DNA of 64,000 nt from Lysobacter capsici (GTDB taxonomy: Bacteria > Pseudomonadota > Gammaproteobacteria > Xanthomonadales > Xanthomonadaceae): contig NZ_CP094357.1 of NCBI RefSeq assembly GCF_014779555.2, positions 1,798,001-1,862,000 on the forward strand, written 5' to 3'. Both the position numbers and the translations under genes were made by a program. Shown in pieces: positions 7,441-18,881 of the stretch; the first letter of the stretch is position 1, and every line of letters starts with the position of its first letter. The notes under the pieces were generated by a model that saw only the letters and a program-made list of their open reading frames with translations, was not told where the DNA came from and did no database searches.

Positions 7441-7922
7441 ACGCCTGGGCCGTGCGGCGGCGCGCGCCGCGAACCTCTGGCCGGAGTCGTGGCCTGAGCC
7501 TGATCGAAGTACTGGTGGCGGTGCTCGTGCTCGGCCTGGGCCTGCTCGGCCTGGCCATGCTGCAGGCGACCAACCTGCGCCTGGCGCAGAGTTCGAACCA
7601 GCGCACGATCGCGACCAATCTGTCGAGCGACCTGCTCGACGACATCCGTTCCAACCGCTTGCTCGCGGCCCAGTACACCGGCACCTACAACGCCTCGTCG
7701 GTCGCGGCGAATACCTCGTGCGCGATGTTGGACACGGTCACCCCTGCTCAGCGCAAGACCGCATTCACCTGCCGCATGCGCGAGGCGTTGGGCGAAACCG
7801 GGGTGGCGACGGTGCTGGTGCGCAACGACAAGACAGTCCACATCGAAATCGAATGGGGCGATGCCAAGCGCTGGGATCCGAATAAAGACGTGACTAAATT
7901 CGAAATGGACAGCGCGCTATGA
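7437..7922 (+). CDS. pilV: Type IV pilus minor pilin PilV
   Basis: The product (161 aa) has the leader R-G-L-S-L-I-E-V-L-V-A-V-L-V with Glu at +5 and then L-G-L-A-M-L-Q, the PilV signature. With PilW, PilX and FimT it builds the priming complex at the pilus tip that carries PilY1. The start is GTG at 7437, overlapping the fimT stop (GTGA), with AAGGAG at 7423-7428. The stop overlaps the pilW ATG (ATGA). Both overlaps point to translational coupling. Confidence 0.9.
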   Translation: MNAWAVRRRAPRTSGRSRGLSLIEVLVAVLVLGLGLLGLAMLQATNLRLAQSSNQRTIATNLSSDLLDDIRSNRLLAAQYTGTYNASSVAANTSCAMLDTVTPAQRKTAFTCRMREALGETGVATVLVRNDKTVHIEIEWGDAKRWDPNKDVTKFEMDSAL

Positions 7923-9145
7923 ACCGTCGACTGCAAGCAGGTCTGTCATTGATCGAACTGATGGTCGCGTTGCTGCTGAGCACCGTGCTGGTGTTGGGAC
8001 TTGTCGAGATATTTTCGGCGTCCCGCGCCTCGTACCTGATGGCGCAGGGCCTGTCGCGCGCGCAGGAAAGTTCGCGTTTCGCGATCGATTCGCTGCAGCG
8101 CGACGTGCGCATGAGCGGTCACTTCGGCTGCGTGTCGGACCAGGCGCACTTCTACGCCGGCAACGGCGCATTCGGCGAACTGTTCCTGTCCAACCGCGCG
8201 GATTTCAACGCGATCCCGGCCGGGCGCGAGGCCTTGCGCTTCGACTATTCGATTCGCGGCTACGAAGCGCGCGCCACCGCGCCGAACGACAGCCTCGCCA
8301 TCAGCGCCACGCCGACCGCCGGCGCCGCGGCCGACTGGGTGCCCGCGTTGCCTGATGCGTTCCTGACCGGGGCCCAGCGTCTGCAGCCCGCGCCGATTCG
8401 CGGCAGCGACATCCTGATGCTGCGGTTCCTGTCGCCGGAAAGCGCCGAAGTGACCGGCTTTGCGACCGGCAATCCCGCCACCATCTCGGTCAACGCCGCG
8501 CAGTGGCCGGTGTTGACCGCCGCCATGCCCACGCCGGGCATATTCGGCATCGCCGACTGCCGCTCGGCGGTGATGTTCCAGGCCAGCGCGATCACCACCG
8601 GAGCGGGCGCGGTGCAGATCACCGTGCGCAACACCGGCGTGAACCAGATCGCGTTCGACGGTTCCGACACCTTCGCCTCGGGTCAGGCGCGGCTGTATCG
8701 CGCCGAAAGCTTCGTCTACTACATCGGCCTCAATCCGGCCGGCGAGCCGACGCTGTTCCGCGCGCGTTTGAACGTGCCGCCCGGCTCGGCCGGCGTGGTG
8801 CTCGATACCGGCCTGGCCGAGGAAGTGGTCGAAGGCGTGGAGAACATGCAGTTGCTGTTCGCCCAGGACATCGTCACCAATCCGGCGCAGGCGCCCACCG
8901 GCGTGATCAACGGCATCCGCACCGCGGCGGGCCTGTTGCCCGACAGCAACAGCCAAGCCGGCTGGCAGCGCGTCGGCGGCGTCCAGGTGGGCCTGCTGGT
9001 GCGCGGCAACGACCGCGCCGCGGCCCAGCAGAAAACTGCGCCGACCCGCTCGTTGGGAACCCGGCTGCAACTGCCCGCGGACGGACGCTACCGCAGCGTC
9101 TACGAAACCAATATCGCCCTGCGCAACCGGCTGTACGGAAATTGA
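7919..9145 (+). CDS. pilW: Type IV pilus minor pilin PilW
   Basis: The product (408 aa) opens with A-G-L-S-L-I-E-L-M-V-A-L-L-L, a class III prepilin leader, and a helix ending in F-S-A-S-R-A. The large C-terminal domain is typical of PilW, the biggest minor pilin of the tip complex. A block near the C-terminus (V-G-L-L-V-R-G-N-D-R) is recurrent in Xanthomonadaceae PilW. The gene overlaps pilV by 4 bases and lies 8 bases before pilX. Confidence 0.9.
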   Translation: MNRRLQAGLSLIELMVALLLSTVLVLGLVEIFSASRASYLMAQGLSRAQESSRFAIDSLQRDVRMSGHFGCVSDQAHFYAGNGAFGELFLSNRADFNAIPAGREALRFDYSIRGYEARATAPNDSLAISATPTAGAAADWVPALPDAFLTGAQRLQPAPIRGSDILMLRFLSPESAEVTGFATGNPATISVNAAQWPVLTAAMPTPGIFGIADCRSAVMFQASAITTGAGAVQITVRNTGVNQIAFDGSDTFASGQARLYRAESFVYYIGLNPAGEPTLFRARLNVPPGSAGVVLDTGLAEEVVEGVENMQLLFAQDIVTNPAQAPTGVINGIRTAAGLLPDSNSQAGWQRVGGVQVGLLVRGNDRAAAQQKTAPTRSLGTRLQLPADGRYRSVYETNIALRNRLYGN

Positions 9146-9153
9146 GGCCCGCC

Positions 9154-9675
9154 ATGACTATCGTCCGTAGCCGCCGTTTCGCATCCACGAGCTCGTTGCG
9201 CAGACAGCGCGGCGCCGTATTGTATGTCGCCTTGATGATGCTGGTGCTGCTGGCCCTGATCGGCATCACCGCGTTGCAGGTGACCGGTCTGCAGGAGCGC
9301 ATGACCTCGAGCTACCGCTCGACCAACAACGCCTTCCAGAACGCCGAGGGCCGCGCGCGCGGCAACGAGGCCGATCTGCAGCGCCAAGTGCAGAGCGGCG
9401 GCACCGAGGTGATCGCCATCGACGAACCCTTCTGCGTCGCCGGCTTCGATCCCAGCGGTTGGGCGCGCACGATGAAGTACTCCGATCCGTTGCCGGCGAA
9501 GCTGAGCCATACCCGCCGCATCGACGAATGCGTTTCCGGCGGCACCGGCATCGGCATGGGCACCGTTCCGATCAGCGAAAACACCAACCTGATCTTCCAG
9601 GTCACGGCCTATGCCGTGGACCGCGGCACGAACCCCGGTTCGGACGCCGTCATCGACACCATCTTCGTACCCTGA
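9154..9675 (+). CDS. pilX: Type IV pilus assembly protein PilX
   Basis: The product (173 aa) has the PilX N-terminus: R-R-Q-R-G-A-V-L-Y-V-A-L-M-M-L followed by a long hydrophobic helix and T-G-L-Q-E-R-M-T-S-S. PilX genes of this family lack the canonical F-T-L-I-E box but still carry a pilin-like helix. Two later cysteines (P-F-C-V, D-E-C-V) could pair. The start at 9154 directly follows the pilW stop; the frame stays open far upstream but overlaps pilW there and is a shadow. The product is probably needed to deliver PilY1 to the tip. Confidence 0.87.
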   Translation: MTIVRSRRFASTSSLRRQRGAVLYVALMMLVLLALIGITALQVTGLQERMTSSYRSTNNAFQNAEGRARGNEADLQRQVQSGGTEVIAIDEPFCVAGFDPSGWARTMKYSDPLPAKLSHTRRIDECVSGGTGIGMGTVPISENTNLIFQVTAYAVDRGTNPGSDAVIDTIFVP

Positions 9676-9685
9676 GGGTTCCGCC

Positions 9686-12600
9686 ATGGCATCCCCCCGC
9701 GTTTATCTCGCGATCCCGCTGATGCTGGCCGCCGCCGGCGCCGGGTATTGGCTGTACAACGCCAACGCTCTGCAAGCCGACGGTTCGTTGGCGCAGGCGC
9801 CGTTGAATTCGAGCGTCACCATTCCGCCGGCCTTCGTCATGGCGGTCGACGACTCGGGCTCGATGACCTTCCAGACCCTGTTCCCGGGCGCCGACGGCGC
9901 CGCGTTCTGGGAGTACGACGCGCGCGCGACCAACGGTTATTTCACCGGCAGCGGCGCCAACGCGCGCTTGCGCACCCAGGCCGACGGCTTCGATTCGCGC
10001 GGCTTTCACCACACCATTCCGTCGGTTGGTTACCGCATCGACACCTCGCGCTACGCGATCGCGCCGATCGACAATTTCGGCTTCGCCCGTTCGCCCGAAT
10101 ACAACCCGGCCTACTTCAGTCCGCTGGTGACGTACTCGCCGTGGAAGCGGCCCAATGCGGCGAACGAAATCGTCGATTATCCGCAAGCTGATATCGGCGC
10201 GACCCGGGTCAATCCCGATTCGGCCTCGCCCACCATCGGCCTGGCTTCGGACTGGTCGGCCAACAATAACGATGAGCGCTTCTACGTGCCCAACGGCGCG
10301 ACCTTGCCGCGCAACACCGTGTACTGGATCGATCAGGCTTGCGGCGGCCTGAGCGGCTCGAACAATTGGCGCACGCTGGCCAACGCGGTGACCTTGAACG
10401 CGAACTGCAACGTCGCCATCCGCTACTACCCGGCGACGTTCTATCTCAAGACCGCGACCGTGGTGCAGCCGGCGGGCACGCCGGCCGCCGAGCTGTTCGG
10501 TTATTCCGCTACGCCGGTCACCGCCACCAACGCCTGCGGCGACGGCTGCAATCTCTATCGGTACGAAATCCGTCCCGGCAATTTCGGCAGCGCGGCCCAG
10601 TACAACAAGGCGATCCAGAATTTCGCCAACTGGTTCAGCTTCTACGGCAACCGCGTGCGCGCGATGCGCGCAGCGCTGACGCTGTCGCTGGAAAAGACCG
10701 AGAAGATGCGCGTGGGCATGTTCACCATCAACAGCGGCGGCGGCAGCTACAACTACGCCAACGTGACGATGCGCGACATGTCGGTCGCGACCGACAAGGC
10801 CTCGCTGTACAACGACCAGCTGCTCAGGATCGGCGCCAGCGGCGGCACCCCAAACCGTTGGGCGGTGCAGCATATCGGTCGTCAGTTCAAGCGCACCGAC
10901 GCCGGCGCGCCGGTCAAGTTCGCCTGCCAGATCAACGCCGGCATGCTGTTCACCGACGGCTACAGCAATACCGACGGCCCGACGGTCGGCTCGCAGGACG
11001 CCGATATGCCGGCGCCCTTGGCCGATGCGTTCCCGAACACCCTGGCCGATACCGCCGCGTTCTACTACAAGGACACGCTGCGCACCGACCTGGGCCTGGG
11101 CAAGGTGCCGGTGCCGGAGCAGTGCAAGACCACGCCGAACGATCCCAAGCTCGATTGCCGCGCCGATCCGCACATGAACTTCTACGGCGTGACCCTCGGC
11201 GCCAAGGGCGAAATCTACGGCCGCGCCTACGATCCGATCACCAACACGCCCAATCCCTACGCCGGTTATCAGCCGCCGTGGCGCGCGTATCAGAACGATG
11301 CGCCGAGCACGGTCGACGAAATCTGGCACGCGACCATGAACGCGCGCGGCAAGTTCATCAACGCCACCACGCCGGCCGACATCACCTCGGCGATGCGCGA
11401 GATCCTGGCCTCGGTGGGCGCGGCGAACACGCCGTCGGGCACGATCGGCCTGACTGGCTCGCGCATCGGCAACAACACCTTGTCGGTCGAGCCGACCTAT
11501 CAGTCGGCCAACAACGGCACTGACTGGTTCAGCCGCCTCAACGCGTCCAAGGCCAGCCACGACGCCGTGACCGGTACGATCACCTTCACCAATTTGTGGG
11601 AAGCGTCTTCGGGCCTGGAAACGGGCGGCCGCACGATCAACTTCGGCAAGACCCTGTCGGGCAACGTGGTGCCGCTGGTCAGCGACTTCACCGTCGCCGC
11701 GCTCGGCAGCAGCGATACCGCCGTGCTCAACGCACTATGCAGCGATGCCCTGCAGAATTGCGCCGGCAAGTTCAGCCGCATTCCCGGCGGCGTTACCGGG
11801 GCCGAAGCGGTCGCCTACCTGCGCGGTTCGCGCGCCAACGACGGCAACAACGGCGGCAAGCTGCGCAAGCGCACCACGCTGCTGGGCGACATCGTCAACT
11901 CGACGCCGCTGGTTTCGGCCAAGGGCGACGACTACGGTTATCGCGGCCTGCGCACCAGCGCGGGCGCCGCCGACGCGCTCAATTACGCCAATTACTTGCG
12001 GACCAAGCAGAACACCCGCAGCGCGTTCGTCTATGTCGGCGCCAACGACGGCATGTTCCATGCCTTCAACGGCGACACCGGCCGCGAAGTGTTCGCCTAT
12101 ATCCCGGCCACTTCGGTCGGCCACATGGGCAATCTGTTGTTCCCGTATCGCCCCGAAGATCGCAACGATCAGGTGTTCCAGCACCGCTATTACGTCGACG
12201 GTCTGGCCACGGTGTCCGATGCGCACGACGGCAGCACCTGGAAGACCGTGGTCGCGGCCAGCGTCGGCGCGGGCGGTCGCGGCGTGTTCGCGCTCGACGT
12301 GACCAATCAGAACAGCTTGCAGGTGCTGTGGGAGATCAACGACAAGGTGTCCGACGCCAACGGCGGCAAGGATATCGGCAGCGTGCTGGGCAAGATCGCG
12401 ATCGTGCCGGTCAAGCTGAGCAGCGGCGTGGTCAAGTGGAAGGCGGTGTTCGGTAACGGCTACGAAAGCGTCAACGGCAGGGCCGTGCTGTTCCTGGTCG
12501 ATATCGCCACCGGCGCCGTGGACCGGATCCAGGCGCAGGAAACCGATGCGCCGCTGCCGACCCGGACCAAGAACGGCCTGGGCAACCTGGTGGTGATCGA

Positions 12601-13486
12601 CCGCTTCGACGGCACCGGTGCGACGGTCGGCCGCGACGGTTACGCCGATACGGCCTACGCGGCCGATCTCAACGGCGCGGTGTGGAAGTTCGACCTGCGC
12701 AACAACACCGTGGCCAATGCCAACAAGCCCTTGTTCATCGCCCGCAACAAGGACAACTTCAACGAGCGTCAACCCATCGTCGGCGGCCTGGAAGCGACCA
12801 TGGCCGGCGACAACGTGATGGTGTTCTTCGGCACCGGCGCGTTCTCGTTCACCGGCGATCCCAGCGATCGCACCATGCAGACCATCTACGGTGTGATGGA
12901 CCGCGGTTCGCAGGTGGTCGGCCGCAGCGAACTGCAGCGCCAGTACATCCTCGAGCAGACGACCTCGCAGGGCCTGCAGGTGCGCATGATCACCGGCGAG
13001 CGCCTGGATGCGACCAAGAAGGGCTGGTACCTCGACCTGGGCGTGGATGCCGGACGCACCGGCAATCCGGTCGGCACCGGCGAGCGCTCGGTCGGCAACC
13101 TGCGACTGCAGAACGGCATCCTGTTCTTCCCGACCTACGACCCGACCAGCACCGACGGCTGTTCGACCGACGGCAACAACTGGCTGTACGGCCTGGATGC
13201 GCTCAGCGGCGGTTCGGCGCTGGCCAATGCCAAGGTCAATTCGGCGATTGGCAACAATCTCGGCGCCGGGGTCGGCGCGGCCAAGCTCAATGGCGGTTCG
13301 GCGCCGGTCAAGGACGTGGTGGTGGTGGCGACGCCCAAGAGCGACATCCTGCCGGCGAACGCGACCCAGGAGCAGATCGCCCAGGCGGTGGCGTCGAAGT
13401 GCTCGATCATGGTGCAGACCTCCGGTTCGCAACCGCTTTACCTGCCACGTCCCTGCGGTCGCCAGTCCTGGCGCCAGATCCGATAA
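9686..13486 (+). CDS. pilY1: Pilus tip adhesin/mechanosensor PilY1
   Basis: The product (1266 aa) is the PilC/PilY1 tip adhesin. After an N-terminal hydrophobic signal it has D-D-S-G-S-M at 55-60, a MIDAS metal site opening a von Willebrand A-like domain (roughly residues 45-570). The C-terminal half is the PilC beta-propeller, with motifs such as F-V-Y-V-G-A-N-D-G-M-F-H-A-F-N-G-D-T-G and E-V-F-A-Y-I-P. In Pseudomonas PilY1 regulates retraction and surface sensing, controlled by calcium in the propeller; the same role is inferred here. I chose ATG 9686, 10 bases after pilX, over upstream in-frame codons that fall inside pilX. Two late cysteines (K-C-S-I, P-C-G-R) are present. Confidence 0.92.
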   Translation: MASPRVYLAIPLMLAAAGAGYWLYNANALQADGSLAQAPLNSSVTIPPAFVMAVDDSGSMTFQTLFPGADGAAFWEYDARATNGYFTGSGANARLRTQADGFDSRGFHHTIPSVGYRIDTSRYAIAPIDNFGFARSPEYNPAYFSPLVTYSPWKRPNAANEIVDYPQADIGATRVNPDSASPTIGLASDWSANNNDERFYVPNGATLPRNTVYWIDQACGGLSGSNNWRTLANAVTLNANCNVAIRYYPATFYLKTATVVQPAGTPAAELFGYSATPVTATNACGDGCNLYRYEIRPGNFGSAAQYNKAIQNFANWFSFYGNRVRAMRAALTLSLEKTEKMRVGMFTINSGGGSYNYANVTMRDMSVATDKASLYNDQLLRIGASGGTPNRWAVQHIGRQFKRTDAGAPVKFACQINAGMLFTDGYSNTDGPTVGSQDADMPAPLADAFPNTLADTAAFYYKDTLRTDLGLGKVPVPEQCKTTPNDPKLDCRADPHMNFYGVTLGAKGEIYGRAYDPITNTPNPYAGYQPPWRAYQNDAPSTVDEIWHATMNARGKFINATTPADITSAMREILASVGAANTPSGTIGLTGSRIGNNTLSVEPTYQSANNGTDWFSRLNASKASHDAVTGTITFTNLWEASSGLETGGRTINFGKTLSGNVVPLVSDFTVAALGSSDTAVLNALCSDALQNCAGKFSRIPGGVTGAEAVAYLRGSRANDGNNGGKLRKRTTLLGDIVNSTPLVSAKGDDYGYRGLRTSAGAADALNYANYLRTKQNTRSAFVYVGANDGMFHAFNGDTGREVFAYIPATSVGHMGNLLFPYRPEDRNDQVFQHRYYVDGLATVSDAHDGSTWKTVVAASVGAGGRGVFALDVTNQNSLQVLWEINDKVSDANGGKDIGSVLGKIAIVPVKLSSGVVKWKAVFGNGYESVNGRAVLFLVDIATGAVDRIQAQETDAPLPTRTKNGLGNLVVIDRFDGTGATVGRDGYADTAYAADLNGAVWKFDLRNNTVANANKPLFIARNKDNFNERQPIVGGLEATMAGDNVMVFFGTGAFSFTGDPSDRTMQTIYGVMDRGSQVVGRSELQRQYILEQTTSQGLQVRMITGERLDATKKGWYLDLGVDAGRTGNPVGTGERSVGNLRLQNGILFFPTYDPTSTDGCSTDGNNWLYGLDALSGGSALANAKVNSAIGNNLGAGVGAAKLNGGSAPVKDVVVVATPKSDILPANATQEQIAQAVASKCSIMVQTSGSQPLYLPRPCGRQSWRQIR

Positions 13487-13498
13487 CGAGGAAGCGAC

Positions 13499-13936
13499 AT
13501 GAAGCAGTTTCACTACAGGGGCGCGCGATCGATCCGGGGTTTCACCCTGATCGAACTCATGGTCGTGGTGGCCATCATCGGCATCCTGGTCGGCATCGCG
13601 GTGCCGGCCTACCAGGACAGCGTGCGCAAGAGCCGTCGCGGCCAGGCCAAGGCCGATCTGGCCGAGGTCGCGCAGGCGATGGAGCGGTTCTACACCGTGA
13701 ATAACACCTATGTCGGCGCAAATCTCGCAGACATCGCCATGACTCAGTCACCGAAGGTCGGCGATCCGCGCTACACGATCTCCCTCTCCGGTGCCACGAC
13801 CGCAAGCACCTTCATGCTTCGTGCGCAGCCGGTGGGTGGGCAGGCCAACGACAAATGCGGCACCTTGACCCTGAGCAATACCGGCGCGAAAACGCCGAAT
13901 GCACAGACCATGCCCGAATGTTGGAACCTGCAATAA
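13499..13936 (+). CDS. pilE: Type IV pilus minor pilin PilE
   Basis: The product (145 aa) has a classic leader, R-G-F-T-L-I-E-L-M-V-V-V-A-I-I-G-I-L, and the helix end A-Y-Q-D-S-V-R-K-S-R-R. The globular part is short, with one cysteine pair (D-K-C-G and P-E-C-W) forming the C-terminal disulfide loop. It closes the minor pilin operon 12 bases after pilY1, with GAGGAAG as ribosome site. The order and size match Xanthomonadaceae PilE, a minor pilin, rather than the major pilin PilA. Confidence 0.9.
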   Translation: MKQFHYRGARSIRGFTLIELMVVVAIIGILVGIAVPAYQDSVRKSRRGQAKADLAEVAQAMERFYTVNNTYVGANLADIAMTQSPKVGDPRYTISLSGATTASTFMLRAQPVGGQANDKCGTLTLSNTGAKTPNAQTMPECWNLQ

Positions 13937-13953
13937 CCTGACCGGTTCAGCTT

Positions 13954-13990
13954 ACGGCCCGCTCCCTCACCGGAGCGGGCCGTTGCCTTT
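13954..13990 (+). terminator. Terminator of the minor pilin operon
   Basis: A perfect 12-bp stem (ACGGCCCGCTCC with GGAGCGGGCCGT) around CTCACC is followed by TGCCTTTG. The T run is poor, so termination may be partial. Confidence 0.65.
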
Positions 13991-14095
13991 GCAAGGCCCG
14001 GCCAGCGCGCCACGCGCGCCATCAGACAGCCGCCATTCTCACCCGCTGAGACCGAGTTGGATAAACTGCCCGATTCGCATCGCTCGGGTAGCACG

Positions 14096-16126
<2,031 letters not shown>

Positions 16127-16233
16127 GTCGGCCGGCCCGGCCCGCAAGGCGACGACAAAAAGGCTTGTCGCTCGCCGCGCGCTGGGCTAAACTGCGCCCC
16201 CTTCGCCGGGGAATTGCAGCAATACGGCGATGC

Positions 16234-16308
16234 GGGCGGTTAGCTCAGCGGTAGAGCACTACCTTGACATGGTAGGGGTCACAGGTTCGAACCCTGTACC
16301 GCCCACCA
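16234..16308 (+). tRNA. tRNA-Val (anticodon GAC)
   Basis: A complete 75-nt cloverleaf: acceptor GGGCGGT pairs with ACCGCCC, D arm GCTCAGCGGTAGAGC, anticodon loop TTGACAT, T arm ACAGGTTCGAACCCTGT, and encoded CCA. The GAC anticodon reads GUC/GUU valine codons. Confidence 0.96.
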
Positions 16309-16364
16309 ACCGATCTCCGGGCGGTTCGCGCCGGAAAAGGTTGGAACAAAACGAAGCATGCAGA

Positions 16365-16396
16365 AAACCGTCGCCCAGAAGCGGCGGTTTTTCGTT
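16365..16396 (+). terminator. Terminator after tRNA-Val
   Basis: AAACCGTCGC and GCGGCGGTTT pair with one mismatch around CCAGAA, followed by TTCGTTTT. Confidence 0.65.
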
Positions 16397-17315
16397 TTGG
16401 GCATCGTTTGAGTCCTTTGCTGCCTCGATCCCCGCGCGAGCCGTGTGCGTTGCAATGCCGGCATGATCCCGCAATTCGATTACGCGCTGGCCTTGATCTT
16501 GGGGCGGCGGACTGGCTGCGTCCGATTTGCGGCGTCTTTCCGTTGCGAGCTCAAGCCGCGCCCGTCGTGCAGCGGCGAACCGGTCCGCCATGTCCGCGAA
16601 GACCGCGTGGCCGATCCCCGTCGTCTTTCGCCTCGGCGGCCATGGAGTTGTGCGAATGCGAACGCGTGGATCGATAGCCGGCAAATCGATCGCGGGCCAT
16701 CGCAGGCGCGCGGACTCCCGTTTTCCGCTCAGCCGCTCCGCTCCGGTTCGCATCCGCGCTGCCTGCGACGATGACACCGCGGCGGCGACAGGGCGATGCG
16801 CTGCCCGCTTCGACCAACGCAACAGACGCGAAGAAGACCGCGATGCCGCCGGATGAGTCGTTGCGATCCAGGCAGCGGGCAGTCGTCGCTCTGGCATCGA
16901 ACACGCGGGGCGAATCGCGCCGCGGTCGAGGCCCGCGCCCGCCCGGGCATTGCGCGCCATCCGGTCGCGGTTGGTGCGACGGGCGATGCCGTCTCGACAG
17001 CGATTGTTTCGATGCGTCATCGCGTCGGCCGAGTTGCGACGCGAGGACGGTGGATCCGCCTGCGATTTTCCCCATATTCGAGGCAATTGAGACGCAAGCG
17101 GTTCGACCCGGCCGAAGCTCGCGCCCCTTCGCTCAGGCGGCTTGCCCAGACGCTCCGGCGGTCCGCCGTTGACGCGCGATCGCATCGCCAAACTAGCCTC
17201 GTTTGCCGAATTCGATGTGCGCAAATTGCGGTCAAAGATCAGCTAAGACACGGATTGTTTGTGAGTTTCTTGAGTGGCATCACACAGATCGGGTGTCTAA
17301 ACGGCATGCGAAGTC
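16397..17315. other. Gene-free stretch between tRNA-Val and the peptide locus
   Basis: About 900 bp with Arg/Pro/Ser-rich open frames on both strands, the usual by-product of high GC. None has a ribosome site, a domain or natural composition. I see no gene. The last 100 bases become less GC-rich towards the promoter of the small peptide gene. Confidence 0.45.
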
Positions 17316-17345
17316 TTGTTAAGCCCCCGCGCGGCTTCCTATGCT
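17316..17345 (+). promoter_or_regulatory. Candidate sigma-70 promoter of the precursor peptide gene
   Basis: TTGTTA (17316-17321) and TATGCT (17340-17345) are separated by 18 bases. The predicted start would leave a 5' leader of about 35 nt before the ATG at 17388. Confidence 0.5.
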
Positions 17346-17387
17346 CAAGCTGCGGCCATCCCGCCGCGCATAGCTAAGGAGTAGGCA

Positions 17388-17555
17388 ATGTCGCAGAACG
17401 AACAGACCCGCTTGATCGGCCGCATGGTCGCCATCGAGGTTTCGATGTCCGAAGACGGTGGTAACGAAGTCTCTTTCGCGGCCGCGTCGACGTTTGTCCG
17501 CACCAAGCCGTTCAACGAGATCGATCGCACCGACAACGGTGATCAGATCCCGTAA
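17388..17555 (+). CDS. Candidate graspetide precursor peptide (55 aa)
   Basis: This short gene has a strong ribosome site (AAGGAG at 17376-17381, 6 nt before ATG), its own promoter candidate and a strong terminator, so it is very likely expressed. The peptide has no signal sequence. Residues 1-33 look like a leader (L-I-G-R-M-V-A-I-E-V-S-M); residues 35-55 are crowded with hydroxyl and acidic side chains: T35, T39, T48 as possible ester donors and E44, D46, D49, D52 as acceptors, in the string T-K-P-F-N-E-I-D-R-T-D. That is the composition of cores cross-linked by ATP-grasp ligases. It faces an MvdD-like ATP-grasp gene 192 bp away. The microviridin leader motif (PFFARFL) is absent, so it would belong to another graspetide class. 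The substrate role is inferred from context. Confidence 0.68.
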   Translation: MSQNEQTRLIGRMVAIEVSMSEDGGNEVSFAAASTFVRTKPFNEIDRTDNGDQIP

Positions 17556-17581
17556 TCCGCGCACCCCGGATTATCAAGACG

Positions 17582-17617
17582 ATAGAGCCGGGAGGCACGC
17601 CTCCCGGCTCTATTTTT
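17582..17617 (+). terminator. Terminator of the precursor peptide gene
   Basis: A perfect 15-bp stem (17582-17596 with 17599-17613) and a 2-nt loop lead into TTTTT. It lies 26 bases after the peptide stop and separates the gene from the convergent ATP-grasp gene. Confidence 0.9.
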
Positions 17618-17747
17618 ATGCGGCATCGATCGGCTCGTGGCTAGGCCGCGGCCCGGCGCCGCGCAGGCCGGCGCGGCCGCTGCCGCCGAACGATTCGGCT
17701 CAGGGCGGTTGCAGCGGGCGACGCGAACGGCGCCGCCCGCCCCGCGC

Positions 17748-18881
17748 TCACTCGCGCATTTCGAACGTGCGCGGCAAGGCCAGGTGCAAATGCGCGGGCG
17801 GATCGACATCGCCGCGCTGTTCCATCGATTCCCAGTACTCGCGATAGCGGTACACCGGCCGGCGCCAGTCGTAGACGAAGTTCGGGTCGCGGCTTTGGCT
17901 GAACTGCACGAAGCAGTCGAGCAGCTGCAGTTCGGGGTTGACCCCTTCCAGCCACAGGAACTGGCCCATTTCGTTGACTTCCAGGAACATGTACTCGCCC
18001 TGGGTCGTGACCACGAAGTCGATGCAGCCGAACACCAGGCCCATGCGCTCCATCAGCGCCAGGCAGCGTTGTTCGATCGCCTCGGGCAGCGCATAGCGCG
18101 CATAGCCCATGGCCTCGTCGAAATCGTTCGCGCGCCAGTCGACCAGATAACCGCCGGAATTCTGCGATTTGATCTGCGCGGCGACGACCGTGCGGCCCAT
18201 GACCGTGACCCGCAGTTCGTAGCTCTTGTCGAGCAAGGGCTGGTAGATGCCCGGCGCATTGGACAGCGAGGCGTCGTTGCCGAGCAGTTCTTCGCCGATC
18301 GCCGCGGTGTAGGTGGCCAGCGCCTTGTCCTCCGACACCCACGACGCGCCGGTCATCGGCTTGTAGATCAGCTTGCCGCCGTGCTCATGGAAAAACGCGC
18401 GGATCGTGGCCGGGTCGTTGGAGATCAGGGTGCTCGGCACCGTCAGGCCGACGGCGGCGGCGACTTTCAGCTGCGCCGCCTTGCGGTCGGCGCGCGCCTT
18501 GGCCGCGACCGGGTTGATCCAGAAACGCGGGCTTTCGTCGAGCAGGCCGACGGTCGCGCGGATGAACTCGTTGGCCTCGGTCTGGGCGAAACGGGTGTCG
18601 GCCGGATGCAGGTCGGGCGACGCCTGTGGCTGATACCAGCGGCGCAGCCACACGGTGTCGATGTCGTGCGAGCCGAAGTCGCGATGATGACGCGCGCAGT
18701 GCAGCGTCACCTGGGCCGGATCGGCGCCCGCGCCGGCGCTGTCCACGCGCAGGCTGGCGCCGTGTTTCTGCGGGAAATCGTGGGTGTACCACAGGTGGAC
18801 GTTCTCGCCTTCGTGTTCCAGTGCCCAGGCCACGGCGCGCGCGTGGATGTCCCAGGGATCGCTGACTATCAATGTCGTCAT
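17748..18881 (-). CDS. MvdD/MvdC-like ATP-grasp peptide ligase (graspetide synthetase)
   Basis: The product (377 aa) has the two-part layout of RiPP ATP-grasp ligases. The N-terminal pre-ATP-grasp domain has D-I-H-A-R-A near residue 11, W-Y-T-H-D-F-P near 31 and W-L-R-R-W-Y-Q-P near 78. The ATP-grasp fold has Y-K-P at 173-175, Y-E-L-R-V at 221-225, F-G-C-I-D-F at 284-289 and F-L-E-V-N-E-M-G-Q-F-L-W-L-E at 299-312. E301 and N303 are the expected magnesium ligands. The G-Q-F-L-W-L-E ending is shared with microviridin and related graspetide ligases and separates it from RimK or glutathione synthetases. Such enzymes activate Asp/Glu side chains of a precursor and join them to Thr/Ser or Lys. The ATG overlaps the ABC transporter stop (ATGA). 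The probable substrate is the peptide at 17388-17555. Confidence 0.85.
   Translation of the reverse strand: MTTLIVSDPWDIHARAVAWALEHEGENVHLWYTHDFPQKHGASLRVDSAGAGADPAQVTLHCARHHRDFGSHDIDTVWLRRWYQPQASPDLHPADTRFAQTEANEFIRATVGLLDESPRFWINPVAAKARADRKAAQLKVAAAVGLTVPSTLISNDPATIRAFFHEHGGKLIYKPMTGASWVSEDKALATYTAAIGEELLGNDASLSNAPGIYQPLLDKSYELRVTVMGRTVVAAQIKSQNSGGYLVDWRANDFDEAMGYARYALPEAIEQRCLALMERMGLVFGCIDFVVTTQGEYMFLEVNEMGQFLWLEGVNPELQLLDCFVQFSQSRDPNFVYDWRRPVYRYREYWESMEQRGDVDPPAHLHLALPRTFEMRE

Noticed and set aside
9650..11560. Large minus-strand open frame opposite pilY1
   Set aside because: It is the reverse shadow of a clear PilY1 gene with biased third positions.
16259..17224. 321-residue minus-strand frame in the gap after tRNA-Val
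   Set aside because: It covers the tRNA and is Arg/Ser-rich without any domain or ribosome site.
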